Below are positions 1 through 5,275 of a stretch of 36,322 nucleotides of DNA, piece by piece. The stretch covers positions 1 to 36,322 of the IMG/VR virus record IMGVR_UViG_3300044655_000522. One strand, 5' to 3'. Numbering within the stretch: position 1 is the stretch's first letter; each line of letters opens with the position of its first letter. The translations under genes were made by a program, and so were the position numbers. The notes under the pieces are model-generated. The model searched no databases, was not told where the DNA came from, and worked only from the letters and a program-made list of their open reading frames with translations. The stretch comes from a virus.

Positions 1-144
1 ATCGCAACCGCTATCAGCAATGCCTTGTTTGGTATATTGGCAATCGCGCGTAAATATATAAGCCCATGATGTTTTGTTATCGCTATGAAACACTAAATCA
101 TGCTGACAACGGTCAGGCACTAAATCGCTATGACATCCGTTCAT
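1..144 (-). CDS. Partial Cys-rich hypothetical protein, cut by the left edge
   Basis: An open frame runs leftwards from an ATG at 144 for 48 codons to the window edge without a stop. The start overlaps the stop of the upstream gene in a TTATGA arrangement, as elsewhere in this operon. The visible part has four Cys and several His and aromatic residues. I do not recognise it. It may be the front half of the Cys-rich fragment at 36171-36322, which runs in the same direction off the other edge, but the two parts are out of phase if the ends are joined directly (one base, or one plus a multiple of three, would be missing). Confidence 0.5.
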   Translation of the reverse strand, partial: MNGCHSDLVPDRCQHDLVFHSDNKTSWAYIFTRDCQYTKQGIADSGCD

Positions 145-263
145 AATTTTTTAGCCTTTATGATTGCTTTGTTCCTAGCATCAACACAGTTTTTGCACAA
201 AACCCGACAACCAACTTTTTTGATTGCAGGCATTTTTTGGCATGACATACACAGTTTGCTCAT
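141..263 (-). CDS. Small zinc-ribbon-like protein, 40 aa
   Basis: A 40-codon frame starts at an ATG that overlaps the upstream stop by ATGA (260-263) and ends overlapping the next start. The product is basic and has two Cys pairs: CMSC near residues 5-8 and a CRVLCKNC stretch near residues 19-26. This suggests a single zinc-binding knuckle. Such mini zinc proteins are common in phage early regions; their targets are usually unknown. The tight ATGA coupling on both sides is the main evidence that it is translated. Confidence 0.6.
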   Translation of the reverse strand: MSKLCMSCQKMPAIKKVGCRVLCKNCVDARNKAIIKAKKL

Positions 264-448
264 GTATTTTCTGCCTTTAACGCTTCAATCAATTCAGGAA
301 TACATCTTTTATCAAGCATAACAAAATAAGGCGCATTTTTATCATTGTCATATTGATGTAACTGAATTTGCACTAATTGTTTATCATGCAAAATTGACAA
401 ATATGGCAACCCATGAAGATTTTTAATTGTAATTTTTGAATTATTCAT
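260..448 (-). CDS. Hypothetical protein, 62 aa
   Basis: A 62-residue soluble protein, unrecognised. It has a beta-rich first half and an amphipathic helix at the end (PELIEALKAEN). It lies 11 bases after the stop of the secreted-protein gene and overlaps the following mini zinc gene by ATGA, so it is part of the leftward operon. No clear shine-dalgarno precedes the ATG at 448, so initiation may depend on coupling to the gene before it. Confidence 0.55.
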   Translation of the reverse strand: MNNSKITIKNLHGLPYLSILHDKQLVQIQLHQYDNDKNAPYFVMLDKRCIPELIEALKAENT

Positions 449-459
449 TTTTTTGTCAT

Positions 460-750
460 TTACATTGTTGATGGATTGTCTTTTTTAACAACTGTCCATC
501 CGTTATAGTCATAAGAACGAAAGTATTTGTTTGACCATAACACATGAATTGCCAATGCGTCATTTGTCCAGCAACCCATTGTTGTTTCCGATGTATTGCT
601 TAAAACATAAGCAATCATTGATTTTTTATTGGCGCAAAATTCATCGGTCAAAACAATTTTATTGCCATCTAGGTTTAAACACCACATAATCGCTTCAGAG
701 TGCGCCGTTATTGAAAACAAAGTTAATAATAATGCTGATATTTTAATCAT
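460..750 (-). CDS. Small secreted protein with signal peptide, 96 aa
   Basis: Starting at the ATG at 750 the product begins with a typical Sec signal peptide: MIKI, then a hydrophobic core (ALLLTLFSI) and a cleavage site near AHS-EA at residue 18. The mature part of about 78 residues has Cys residues (in MWCLN, DEFCAN and MGCWTN) that could form disulfides in the periplasm. The start overlaps the previous stop (ATGA, 747-750), which favours it over the longer in-frame start at 807. I do not recognise the family. A secreted early protein may act on the cell envelope, for example in superinfection control, but this is inference. Confidence 0.65.
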   Translation of the reverse strand: MIKISALLLTLFSITAHSEAIMWCLNLDGNKIVLTDEFCANKKSMIAYVLSNTSETTMGCWTNDALAIHVLWSNKYFRSYDYNGWTVVKKDNPSTM

Positions 751-965
751 AAACTTGCCCCAATATAAGTTGCCTTGCTGTCTTTGAATTGAAGCGTTAC
801 AGCACATGGCGACCCTTTTCCAAGGTTAAACAGTTTCCACATACCAAAAGACATTGAAAGAATTAACACAATAAACAGCACAGCCACAACAACAGCCCTG
901 TTGTTATCCCTTGGGCAATCACAGTTGCGCCCTTGATTACAGTCAATCTTGTTGCAAGGCATCAT
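747..965 (-). CDS. Cys-rich single-pass membrane protein, 72 aa
   Basis: The chosen start at 965 is preceded by AAGGGG at a good distance; an upstream in-frame ATG at 989 lacks this. Residues 1-24 are Cys-rich (C4, C9, C15, C17) and polar. Residues 25-45 form a strongly hydrophobic helix (AVLFIVLILSMSFGMW), followed by a short tail. It therefore looks like a membrane-anchored mini zinc- or disulfide-containing protein. It overlaps the downstream secreted-protein gene by ATGA and the upstream gene by 23 bases. Function unknown. Confidence 0.6.
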   Translation of the reverse strand: MMPCNKIDCNQGRNCDCPRDNNRAVVVAVLFIVLILSMSFGMWKLFNLGKGSPCAVTLQFKDSKATYIGASL

Positions 966-1122
966 ATTCCCCTTGATTAAGTCTAGCAAATTTTATACCT
1001 GCGTTGTAACCAATATCAAACCAAGCCTTTTCCAAATTTTGCTGATTTGCTTTTTGAAATTCCATGCCGCGTGTAAATGCGCGTTCAATTGTTTCATCAA
1101 ACTGTTCGTCAGTAATATACAT
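943..1122 (-). CDS. Hypothetical protein, 59 aa
   Basis: A 59-codon frame with a textbook start: AAAGGAAAC six bases before the ATG at 1122, the same translation-initiation sequence used by most genes in this operon. The product is soluble, acidic at its N-terminus and helical (MYITDEQFDETIERAF, later EKAWFDIGYNAG). The second half resembles the short helical EKAWF-D-GY-AG motifs found in small phage proteins, but I cannot name a family. It overlaps the membrane-protein gene by 23 bases. Confidence 0.65.
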   Translation of the reverse strand: MYITDEQFDETIERAFTRGMEFQKANQQNLEKAWFDIGYNAGIKFARLNQGEYDALQQD

Positions 1123-1132
1123 ATAGTTTCCT

Positions 1133-1558
1133 TTAAATTGAATTTAATCCACATCCATGTTTTGCGTGCCATTGTTGATGATGTTCTGCACAAAGCCAAC
1201 GAACATTTAATGGTTTATCATAATCGTCATGGTGCGCGTGAGTTTTTTCTTTGCCGCATATTTCACAAGGTTCTTTAAACAATTTTTTGCTTTTTATTGC
1301 GTAATTAACAATTCCATGCGCTTTATATTTTTTAGGATATTTAGCACGATAATCTTGCAAATCTTTTAATGTTTGTCTGCCGCTTCTAGCCCTATCATAA
1401 GCCAGTATTTTTTCCCTGCTTGGGCTTTCATGGCGATGAATATGAACATCTTTTTTAGCGCAAACTTTACATTTTCCAAGGTGTCCATCCGCCATTGCCG
1501 GATGTTTATAAAAATCAGACAATGGCTTTTGAACATTACATTTAAAACAAATTTTCAT
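1133..1558 (-). CDS. HNH endonuclease-like protein with N-terminal zinc ribbon, 141 aa
   Basis: Starting at the ATG at 1558 (GGGG upstream; an in-frame ATG at 1570 is less well placed), two zinc sites are visible. C4/C7 with C30/C33 form an N-terminal ribbon. C98/C101 with C123 and H126 frame a beta-beta-alpha HNH core that contains H109-H110, D111-D112, N118 and H131. This architecture is known from phage HNH proteins that nick or cut DNA. It sits 10 bases from the next gene and after an SSB-like gene. It could be a homing-type nuclease or a functional early nuclease; nothing shows which. Confidence 0.8.
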   Translation of the reverse strand: MKICFKCNVQKPLSDFYKHPAMADGHLGKCKVCAKKDVHIHRHESPSREKILAYDRARSGRQTLKDLQDYRAKYPKKYKAHGIVNYAIKSKKLFKEPCEICGKEKTHAHHDDYDKPLNVRWLCAEHHQQWHAKHGCGLNSI

Positions 1559-1580
1559 TTTATTCCCCATATATTTATAT

Positions 1581-1611
1581 GTCCGTGGGGATATGCTAAC
1601 TTAAAACGGAC
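1581..1611 (-). other. Intergenic inverted repeat (hairpin) between SSB-like and HNH genes
   Basis: GTCCGT (1581-1586) and ACGGAC (1606-1611) are perfect 6-bp inverted repeats separated by 19 bases, directly after the stop of the SSB-like gene. The flanking sequence is AT-rich rather than a clean U-tract, so this is not a convincing terminator. It could be an mRNA processing or stability element or an operator. Confidence 0.35.
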
Positions 1612-1881
1612 TTAATTAAAAGGGATATCTGATTCAATATCTTCAATTGGTTTTTCAGAAACCGAACCCGATTTGCTATAAGGCTTTTGATTTTCCTTTG
1701 GCATAGGTTCTTTCATCATTAGCCAACCATCAAAGTTAATTGGTAGGCTTTCAATATGGATTGCTTGACCGCCTGATTTTGTGTCCATAACCACACCGCA
1801 ACGAATCCAACGGGTTTTATCGTTTCCATCTTTGTCTTTATAAGTTTCGCCACGGGCGATTAGTTCATGGGTTATTGCCAT
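1612..1881 (-). CDS. Putative single-stranded DNA-binding protein with SSB-type acidic tail, 89 aa
   Basis: The first 60 residues look like a small beta-rich fold (repeated strands around TRWIRCGVVM and GQAIHIESLP). The end is an acidic, disordered tail finishing SDIPFN, very like the DDDIPF tip by which bacterial SSB recruits partner proteins. Length is about half that of classical SSB, so it is more like the short phage SSB-like proteins. It is encoded beside a YqaJ exonuclease and an annealing protein, where an SSB-like partner is expected. Start supported by AAAGGAAAC upstream. Function is inferred from tail and context. Confidence 0.6.
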   Translation of the reverse strand: MAITHELIARGETYKDKDGNDKTRWIRCGVVMDTKSGGQAIHIESLPINFDGWLMMKEPMPKENQKPYSKSGSVSEKPIEDIESDIPFN

Positions 1882-1907
1882 TTTGTTTCCTTTAGTTGAT
1901 TAAATAA

Positions 1908-2531
1908 TTACAGCCATTTAAGTGATTTTAATTGACTATATGTTTCCGACACTTCATTTAGAAAAGCAATTACATCCTTTTCCGCTTGTTGCAACCATTC
2001 ATCATCGCGTGGCACGCGAACAATAAACAATTCCAAATCTTCACCCACATCGGGGCAGTAGGACACAAAGTCCACAAATTTATAAGCATCGCCTAGACAA
2101 GCCATTTGCCATTGCATTTGTGCAAAGTATTGGCTTGGGGCTGTTCCGCGCAATACAGTTTCAATGTGATTAGCAGGCGTAGGACATTTGATTTCAATAC
2201 TGCCGCCATCAACTAACCCATCGGGGCTTGCGCCTGCCATTTCAATGGTTGGATGTTGAACAAAGCCAACTTCATCAACCATGACACCTTTTTTTAGTTC
2301 ATAAGAAGCGCGTGCAAGCGGTTCTAACGCATTTCCGCGTTCCATGTGGGCGTTGGTATAGGTTTCGGCTTTGCGCCCCGTCAAGCGTTCGCAAACTAGT
2401 TGCATACGGTAGTTGCGGCGCGTTACTGCTTCACCTGTTTTAACGGTGGCTAATACATCGGCTAATCGGCTTGCGCTGACTTTGCCTAATCGGGCGGCAA
2501 ACCATTCATCTGAACCTTGGATTTCGTTCAT
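1908..2531 (-). CDS. YqaJ-family (lambda-type) 5'-3' exonuclease
   Basis: 207 residues, matching the YqaJ/lambda exonuclease family that resects duplex ends for phage recombination. Seen: the N-terminal GSDEWFAARLGKVSAS motif, a helical segment ending with a conserved Glu (E70 in GNALEPLA), then D104 in ASPDGLVD and the E113-I-K115 pair in SIEIKCP, giving a PD-(D/E)XK metal site. The start overlaps the previous stop by ATGA and its shine-dalgarno lies inside the last codons of that gene. It works with the DUF1071-type annealing protein encoded two genes upstream. Confidence 0.9.
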   Translation of the reverse strand: MNEIQGSDEWFAARLGKVSASRLADVLATVKTGEAVTRRNYRMQLVCERLTGRKAETYTNAHMERGNALEPLARASYELKKGVMVDEVGFVQHPTIEMAGASPDGLVDGGSIEIKCPTPANHIETVLRGTAPSQYFAQMQWQMACLGDAYKFVDFVSYCPDVGEDLELFIVRVPRDDEWLQQAEKDVIAFLNEVSETYSQLKSLKWL

Positions 2532-2809
2532 TCTGTTTCCTTTATTTTTTCCGCAATTTCCTTATCAACCATTATTCCAAGTTCAGCATCAATGGCATCA
2601 TCTAAATCTTTTCCATTTTTAACTTCAGCCGTTCCATCGCCTTTGGCGTAATAGATAGATTCAAAGCCAACATATTTATCCCATTCATAATTTTCATCAT
2701 CATTTAGAATTTCATTGATGATTGCAGGAACAACATCGCGCAGAAAACGGTATCGCACAGCATCGGCAATTAACAGTTGCATTTCAGAATCGGGTAATTG
2801 TTCAGTCAT
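2528..2809 (-). CDS. Hypothetical acidic protein, 93 aa
   Basis: The start at 2809 is preceded by AAAAAAGGAAACAAA, the operon's usual initiation sequence; a longer in-frame start at 2872 would run through the upstream small gene. The protein is acidic and helical. Its DAVRYRFLRDVV segment is a pattern often seen in small phage proteins placed near recombination genes. The rest is unrecognised. It overlaps both neighbours by ATGA and sits between annealing protein and exonuclease, so a role in recombination is possible but unproven. Confidence 0.7.
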   Translation of the reverse strand: MTEQLPDSEMQLLIADAVRYRFLRDVVPAIINEILNDDENYEWDKYVGFESIYYAKGDGTAEVKNGKDLDDAIDAELGIMVDKEIAEKIKETE

Positions 2810-2949
2810 TTTGTTTCCTTTTTTTGTATTGGTTTGGCAAGCAAGTATTTGTCGCCCATCATTTGTTTGCACTTTGCAATTTGCTTTTCGCGCAATTCAA
2901 CTAGATGTTGGCTTGGTGGTGGCAATTTATAAAGGCAATCAATAATCAT
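2806..2949 (-). CDS. Small hypothetical protein, 47 aa
   Basis: A 47-codon frame that starts by ATGA overlap with the stop of the annealing-protein gene (2946-2949) and ends by ATGA overlap with the next start (2806-2809). It has a PPPSQHLVELREKQIAKCKQ segment, probably a short helix with basic face. Its final codons (KKETK) carry the shine-dalgarno of the next gene. No family recognised; the double coupling is the evidence. Confidence 0.6.
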   Translation of the reverse strand: MIIDCLYKLPPPSQHLVELREKQIAKCKQMMGDKYLLAKPIQKKETK

Positions 2950-3470
2950 TGGGCATCCTTTGTAAGTTTGGCTTTCATTAGGTCTTTAGTCCTGGTGATA
3001 ACAGCAAGCAATTCAGCGTCAGTTTTAAAGATTGGAACAATACGCAGATAGGCTTTTTGCAGTTCATCTAAGGTGGTGCAGGCAATTAGTTCTTCCGTGT
3101 AATCTTCAACATCAATTTGCGGCAGTTCTTGACCTGCGAAAATATACAATCCAATTCCAAAGCACGCACAGCACTTGGCAAGGCATCGCATCGTAGCATC
3201 GGATATTTTACGGGCATCGGGGTTGGCAATAGCGTTGTTACGGTTATCCATGACAGGCAGTTGCATTTTCATGGTCTTGCCAAAGGCGGTAACATTGCAA
3301 AACACCATCATGGTTTCGCCATAGTATTTTGGTTCGGGGAAATCCCATGTTGCAGTTTCATCGGCTTGCAATAATTCATCAATTGCATAAGTCCAAGAAA
3401 GGTAAGTTAGATTGCCTTTCTTTTCGGTTCTGTCATTAACATTCAATTTTCTTAATTTTGCGTAACTCAT
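2946..3470 (-). CDS. DUF1071-type single-strand annealing recombinase
   Basis: 174 residues. The opening (LRKLNVNDRTEKKGNLTYLSW followed by AIDELLQ) is the signature of DUF1071 proteins, a group linked to phage single-strand annealing proteins (SSAPs). A middle strand region (MMVFCNVTAFG) and the helical ISDATMRCLAKCCACFGIGLYIF segment also fit. It would anneal the 3' strands made by the YqaJ exonuclease encoded downstream. Start: AAAGGA ahead of ATG at 3470. The C-terminal 50 residues are a separate helical tail, as is common in SSAPs. Confidence 0.8.
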   Translation of the reverse strand: MSYAKLRKLNVNDRTEKKGNLTYLSWTYAIDELLQADETATWDFPEPKYYGETMMVFCNVTAFGKTMKMQLPVMDNRNNAIANPDARKISDATMRCLAKCCACFGIGLYIFAGQELPQIDVEDYTEELIACTTLDELQKAYLRIVPIFKTDAELLAVITRTKDLMKAKLTKDAQ

Positions 3471-3486
3471 GTCTTATCCTTTAGCA

Positions 3487-3612
3487 TTAAGCAGACAGCA
3501 AGCAAAGCAAAAAGCCTATTGCTATCATGCTACCAACAAAGCAAACGGTTTCAACAGCAATGTGCAACCAGTTTGTTTCAGATTTTACAACTAGATTTTT
3601 GTAGTCAGTCAT
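3487..3612 (-). CDS. Small membrane protein, 41 aa
   Basis: A 41-codon frame starting 2 bases after the upstream stop. Residues 1-17 are polar; residues 18-40 form a hydrophobic helix (VCFVGSMIAIGFLLCLLSA) ending at the C-terminus. It is therefore a predicted single-pass (tail-anchored) membrane peptide. Early phage operons often encode such membrane peptides, some of which interfere with host or rival phage. No family is recognised. Confidence 0.55.
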   Translation of the reverse strand: MTDYKNLVVKSETNWLHIAVETVCFVGSMIAIGFLLCLLSA

Positions 3613-3614
3613 TT

Positions 3615-3911
3615 TTACCAATCCTTTACTTGTTCAACCATAAATTTTGCGTAGCCATCAACATCGTAATTTTCATCAACAAAATAGGCAACTTCACTAA
3701 TGCGTTTGTTGTAGATATCACGGATGCGACCCAACTTATCATCGTTGGCATCGTAAAGAATAACCAACACTTGGTCGGCAATCAATTCTGTTTCTTCAAC
3801 ATAATCTGATAAATTGTGGCTGTTGATTAAAAATTGTTCTACAAGGTCTTTTAGATTGACGGGTGTATTTTCTGAATAATCATCGTCAAAGACAGGGCGG
3901 ATATATTTCAT
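3615..3911 (-). CDS. Hypothetical acidic protein, 98 aa
   Basis: The start at 3911 is preceded by AAAGGAAACTAAA; the longer in-frame start at 3959 reads through the end of the upstream gene and makes a Lys-rich extension with no initiation signal. The product is acidic with helical segments (NLKDLVEQFLINSHNLSDYVEE, then a region rich in Asp and Tyr). Unrecognised. Its shine-dalgarno lies inside the last codons (SKGN) of the preceding gene. Confidence 0.65.
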   Translation of the reverse strand: MKYIRPVFDDDYSENTPVNLKDLVEQFLINSHNLSDYVEETELIADQVLVILYDANDDKLGRIRDIYNKRISEVAYFVDENYDVDGYAKFMVEQVKDW

Positions 3912-3912
3912 T

Positions 3913-4062
3913 TTAGTTTCCTTTAGAAGTTTGTTGTAATTTTGCTTTTTCTTCTTCAACGGTAAATTGAATTTTTACGCCAAAATTTTCAACAAGCATA
4001 GCGAACATTCTGTTCATTACTTCTTCATTTTCAACTTTGATTATTGATGTAACTTTTATCAT
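3913..4062 (-). CDS. Small hypothetical protein, 49 aa
   Basis: A 49-codon frame begins after AAAGGAAACTACC and ends one base before the next gene. The product is charged and mostly helical, with an EEVMNRMFAMLVENFGVKIQF core. The upstream untranslated segment carries a GGGGC-GCAA-GCCCC hairpin also present ahead of the gene at 4454-4675. Unrecognised family. Confidence 0.6.
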   Translation of the reverse strand: MIKVTSIIKVENEEVMNRMFAMLVENFGVKIQFTVEEEKAKLQQTSKGN

Positions 4063-4087
4063 GGTAGTTTCCTTTAGTTTCCAAGTA

Positions 4088-4101
4088 GGGGCTTGCGCCC
4101 C
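4088..4101 (-). repeat. GNRA-loop hairpin, copy 1
   Basis: On the minus strand the transcript reads GGGGC-GCAA-GCCCC: a 5-bp G/C stem closed by a GNRA-type tetraloop, without a U-tract. It stands between a stop codon and the GGAAA...AAAGGAAAC leader of the following gene. An identical hairpin with matching downstream sequence is at 4701-4714. Confidence 0.7.
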
Positions 4102-4107
4102 GTTAGT

Positions 4108-4335
4108 TTAGTTAAGTGTTTTGAATTCAGCGTGTTTGTGTAAGATTGATGTCATTGCGTAAACGCTGTCAGTAACTTCATGTAACTTAACAGCCAAAGT
4201 TAGTGGCATCAATTCGTTGTTAAGGTAAGCACCTTTAGTGCCGTTAGAAAATGTTACTAATTGCCACGCGATAACAGGCGCACCGAATTTTAAGTAAGAT
4301 TTTTTGTTTTGAATTTTTGCGATTGCTAGTGTCAT
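4108..4335 (-). CDS. Hypothetical protein, 75 aa
   Basis: 75 residues, basic, with beta-rich middle (APVIAWQLVTFSNGTKGAYLNN). It is the first gene after the second leftward promoter (4386-4414) and has the AAAGGAAAC initiation sequence before the ATG at 4335. I do not recognise a family. Its own promoter suggests it, or the genes after it, needs more transcript than the first two genes of the arm. Confidence 0.65.
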   Translation of the reverse strand: MTLAIAKIQNKKSYLKFGAPVIAWQLVTFSNGTKGAYLNNELMPLTLAVKLHEVTDSVYAMTSILHKHAEFKTLN

Positions 4336-4385
4336 TTTTAAGTTTCCTTTAAGTTTCCGTTTGTGTGTTGCCCAACCACAACTTC

Positions 4386-4414
4386 ATATTACACACACTT
4401 TTATTTAATTGCAA
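4386..4414 (-). promoter_or_regulatory. Leftward sigma-70-like promoter 2
   Basis: Reading the minus strand: -35 TTGCAA (4414-4409), 17-base spacer, -10 TAATAT (4391-4386). AT-rich ATTATTT repeats lie just upstream of the -35. The start of the transcript (GAAGTTGTG...) can form a short hairpin. The whole block is similar to the promoter at 4990-5018, so one is a copy of the other. Confidence 0.7.
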
Positions 4415-4453
4415 GCATTATTTACAATTATTTTCAATTTATTTTAAAATAAA

Positions 4454-4675
4454 TTACCATTTATCGGAATGGCAAATACAATCATCATCGCATTTTTGAA
4501 TAAATGTGGCTTGCAACAAAACATCTTTAACAGTATCGCCCGAAATTGAATGATGACCATCAACAGAAAAACCTGCTTCCAACAAAATTTCATAAGGTTC
4601 GCCAACAACTTTATCAAGCATAAAATCATAAACATTGGGATTGCTGTCAATTAACTTTTGCAAAACTTTACTCAT
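4454..4675 (-). CDS. Hypothetical acidic protein, 73 aa
   Basis: Chosen over an overlapping minus-strand frame because the ATG at 4675 follows AAAGGAAACTATT. The product is acidic (VYDFMLDKVVGEPYEILLEAG) with a Cys/Asp-rich end (KCDDDCICHSDKW) that could bind metal. It ends just ahead of the second leftward promoter, so its mRNA probably reads through into that unit. No family recognised. Confidence 0.65.
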   Translation of the reverse strand: MSKVLQKLIDSNPNVYDFMLDKVVGEPYEILLEAGFSVDGHHSISGDTVKDVLLQATFIQKCDDDCICHSDKW

Positions 4676-4700
4676 AATAGTTTCCTTTGATTTCCAAATA

Positions 4701-4714
4701 GGGGCTTGCGCCCC
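4701..4714 (-). repeat. GNRA-loop hairpin, copy 2
   Basis: Same GGGGC-GCAA-GCCCC hairpin as at 4088-4101, followed as there by TA-TTGGAAA and AAAGGAAAC before the start codon of the next gene. The conservation of hairpin plus leader points to a duplicated intergenic cassette. Confidence 0.7.
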
Positions 4715-4719
4715 ATTTA

Positions 4720-4944
4720 TTAAATTTTAGCAAAAGTTGGATGCACCCAAGATAGGTCATATTCAACCTGCACTTCAGGTAATTTTTTGTATTCTTTTAC
4801 AACTTGCACACCAACATTACTGCCAACATCCCATCCGGGAAAATTTTCGTTTGCAATATCTATAATTTTTTCAGATGTTTCTGCTACCACAAAGCCTATA
4901 TTTTCTTTTTGATTTTCATGTTGTATGCGGTATTTAAATATCAT
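4720..4944 (-). CDS. Hypothetical protein, first gene of the leftward operon, 74 aa
   Basis: 74 residues with alternating strands and helices (MIFKYRIQHE, then ETSEKIIDIANENFPGWDVG and VQVVKEYKK). It is the first gene after promoter 1 (4990-5018), so it is probably among the earliest expressed proteins. Start at 4944 follows AAAGGAAACTAAA. No family is recognised; first-position early genes in phages often act against host regulation or defence, but nothing in the sequence shows that here. Confidence 0.65.
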   Translation of the reverse strand: MIFKYRIQHENQKENIGFVVAETSEKIIDIANENFPGWDVGSNVGVQVVKEYKKLPEVQVEYDLSWVHPTFAKI

Positions 4945-4989
4945 TTTAGTTTCCTTTAATTTCCGTTAGTGCTAAATCAGCACAACTTC

Positions 4990-5018
4990 ATAATATAACA
5001 CCTTTAATTATATTGCAA
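4990..5018 (-). promoter_or_regulatory. Leftward sigma-70-like promoter 1
   Basis: On the minus strand: -35 TTGCAA (5018-5013), 17-base spacer, -10 TATTAT (4995-4990). Three ATTATTTT repeats flank it upstream. Immediately downstream the transcript carries GTGCT-GATTT-AGCAC, a hairpin close to the 5' end that could protect the mRNA. Related to the block at 4386-4414. Confidence 0.75.
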
Positions 5019-5020
5019 GC

Positions 5021-5048
5021 ATTATTTTAATTATTTTTAAATTATTTT
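5021..5048. repeat. Three direct ATTATTTT repeats in the divergent control region
   Basis: ATTATTTT occurs at 5021, 5030 and 5041, roughly one helical turn apart, between the leftward promoter 1 and the rightward promoter. A looser set (ATTATTT at 4417, ATTATTTT at 4427) lies in the same place beside leftward promoter 2. They could be UP-elements for RNA polymerase or operators for the HTH protein encoded at 5096. Confidence 0.5.
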
Positions 5049-5074
5049 GTAAAAAGTTTAAATAGATGTATAAT
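5047..5074 (+). promoter_or_regulatory. Rightward early promoter
   Basis: -35 TTGTAA (5047-5052), 16-base spacer, consensus -10 TATAAT (5069-5074). The predicted start is about 5081, leaving a very short leader with AAGGAAA before the ATG of the HTH gene at 5096. An ATG at 5066 overlaps the -10 box and is therefore not a start. Confidence 0.75.
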
Positions 5075-5095
5075 GCAATTTTTAAGGAAATAATT

Positions 5096-5275
5096 ATGGA
5101 ATCAAATTTAGATTATGTAAGACGCAAATTGCAAGACCCAATTTATAACATTGGGGCGATTGCCAATCAATTAGGTATTCAGCGTTATCGGTTGGACAAG
5201 ATTATTAAAGGTGGCGATGCCAAATACAGTTTGATTGAAACATTGTCCGTTTACTTTAAAAATATAGCGGCATGA
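5096..5275 (+). CDS. Small helix-turn-helix protein, putative Cro-like regulator, 59 aa
   Basis: 59 residues from the ATG at 5096, which follows AAGGAAA (5084-5090). Residues about 18-40 (IGAIANQLGIQRYRLDKIIKG) fit a helix-turn-helix with a recognition helix, followed by an amphipathic helix likely to dimerise. It is the first gene of the rightward operon and sits beside divergent promoters flanked by direct repeats, so it probably controls one or both of them. The next gene overlaps it by ATGA. No longer CI-type repressor is seen. Confidence 0.7.
   Translation: MESNLDYVRRKLQDPIYNIGAIANQLGIQRYRLDKIIKGGDAKYSLIETLSVYFKNIAA

Noticed and set aside
993-1199. Minus-strand 68-codon frame
   Set aside because: It covers the well-initiated 59-codon gene at 943-1122 in another frame and crosses the end of the HNH gene; no ribosome site.
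949-1278. Plus-strand 109-codon frame in the early region
   Set aside because: It runs antisense to several well-initiated leftward genes and has no ribosome site.
4444-4650. Minus-strand frame overlapping the 73-residue gene
   Set aside because: Lacks a ribosome site, has unlikely Met/Phe-rich composition, and sits in another frame of a gene that has AAAGGAAAC before its start.
5066-5275. Longer start for the HTH gene at ATG 5066
   Set aside because: That ATG overlaps the TATAAT box and would lie upstream of the predicted transcript start; ATG 5096 has a proper shine-dalgarno.
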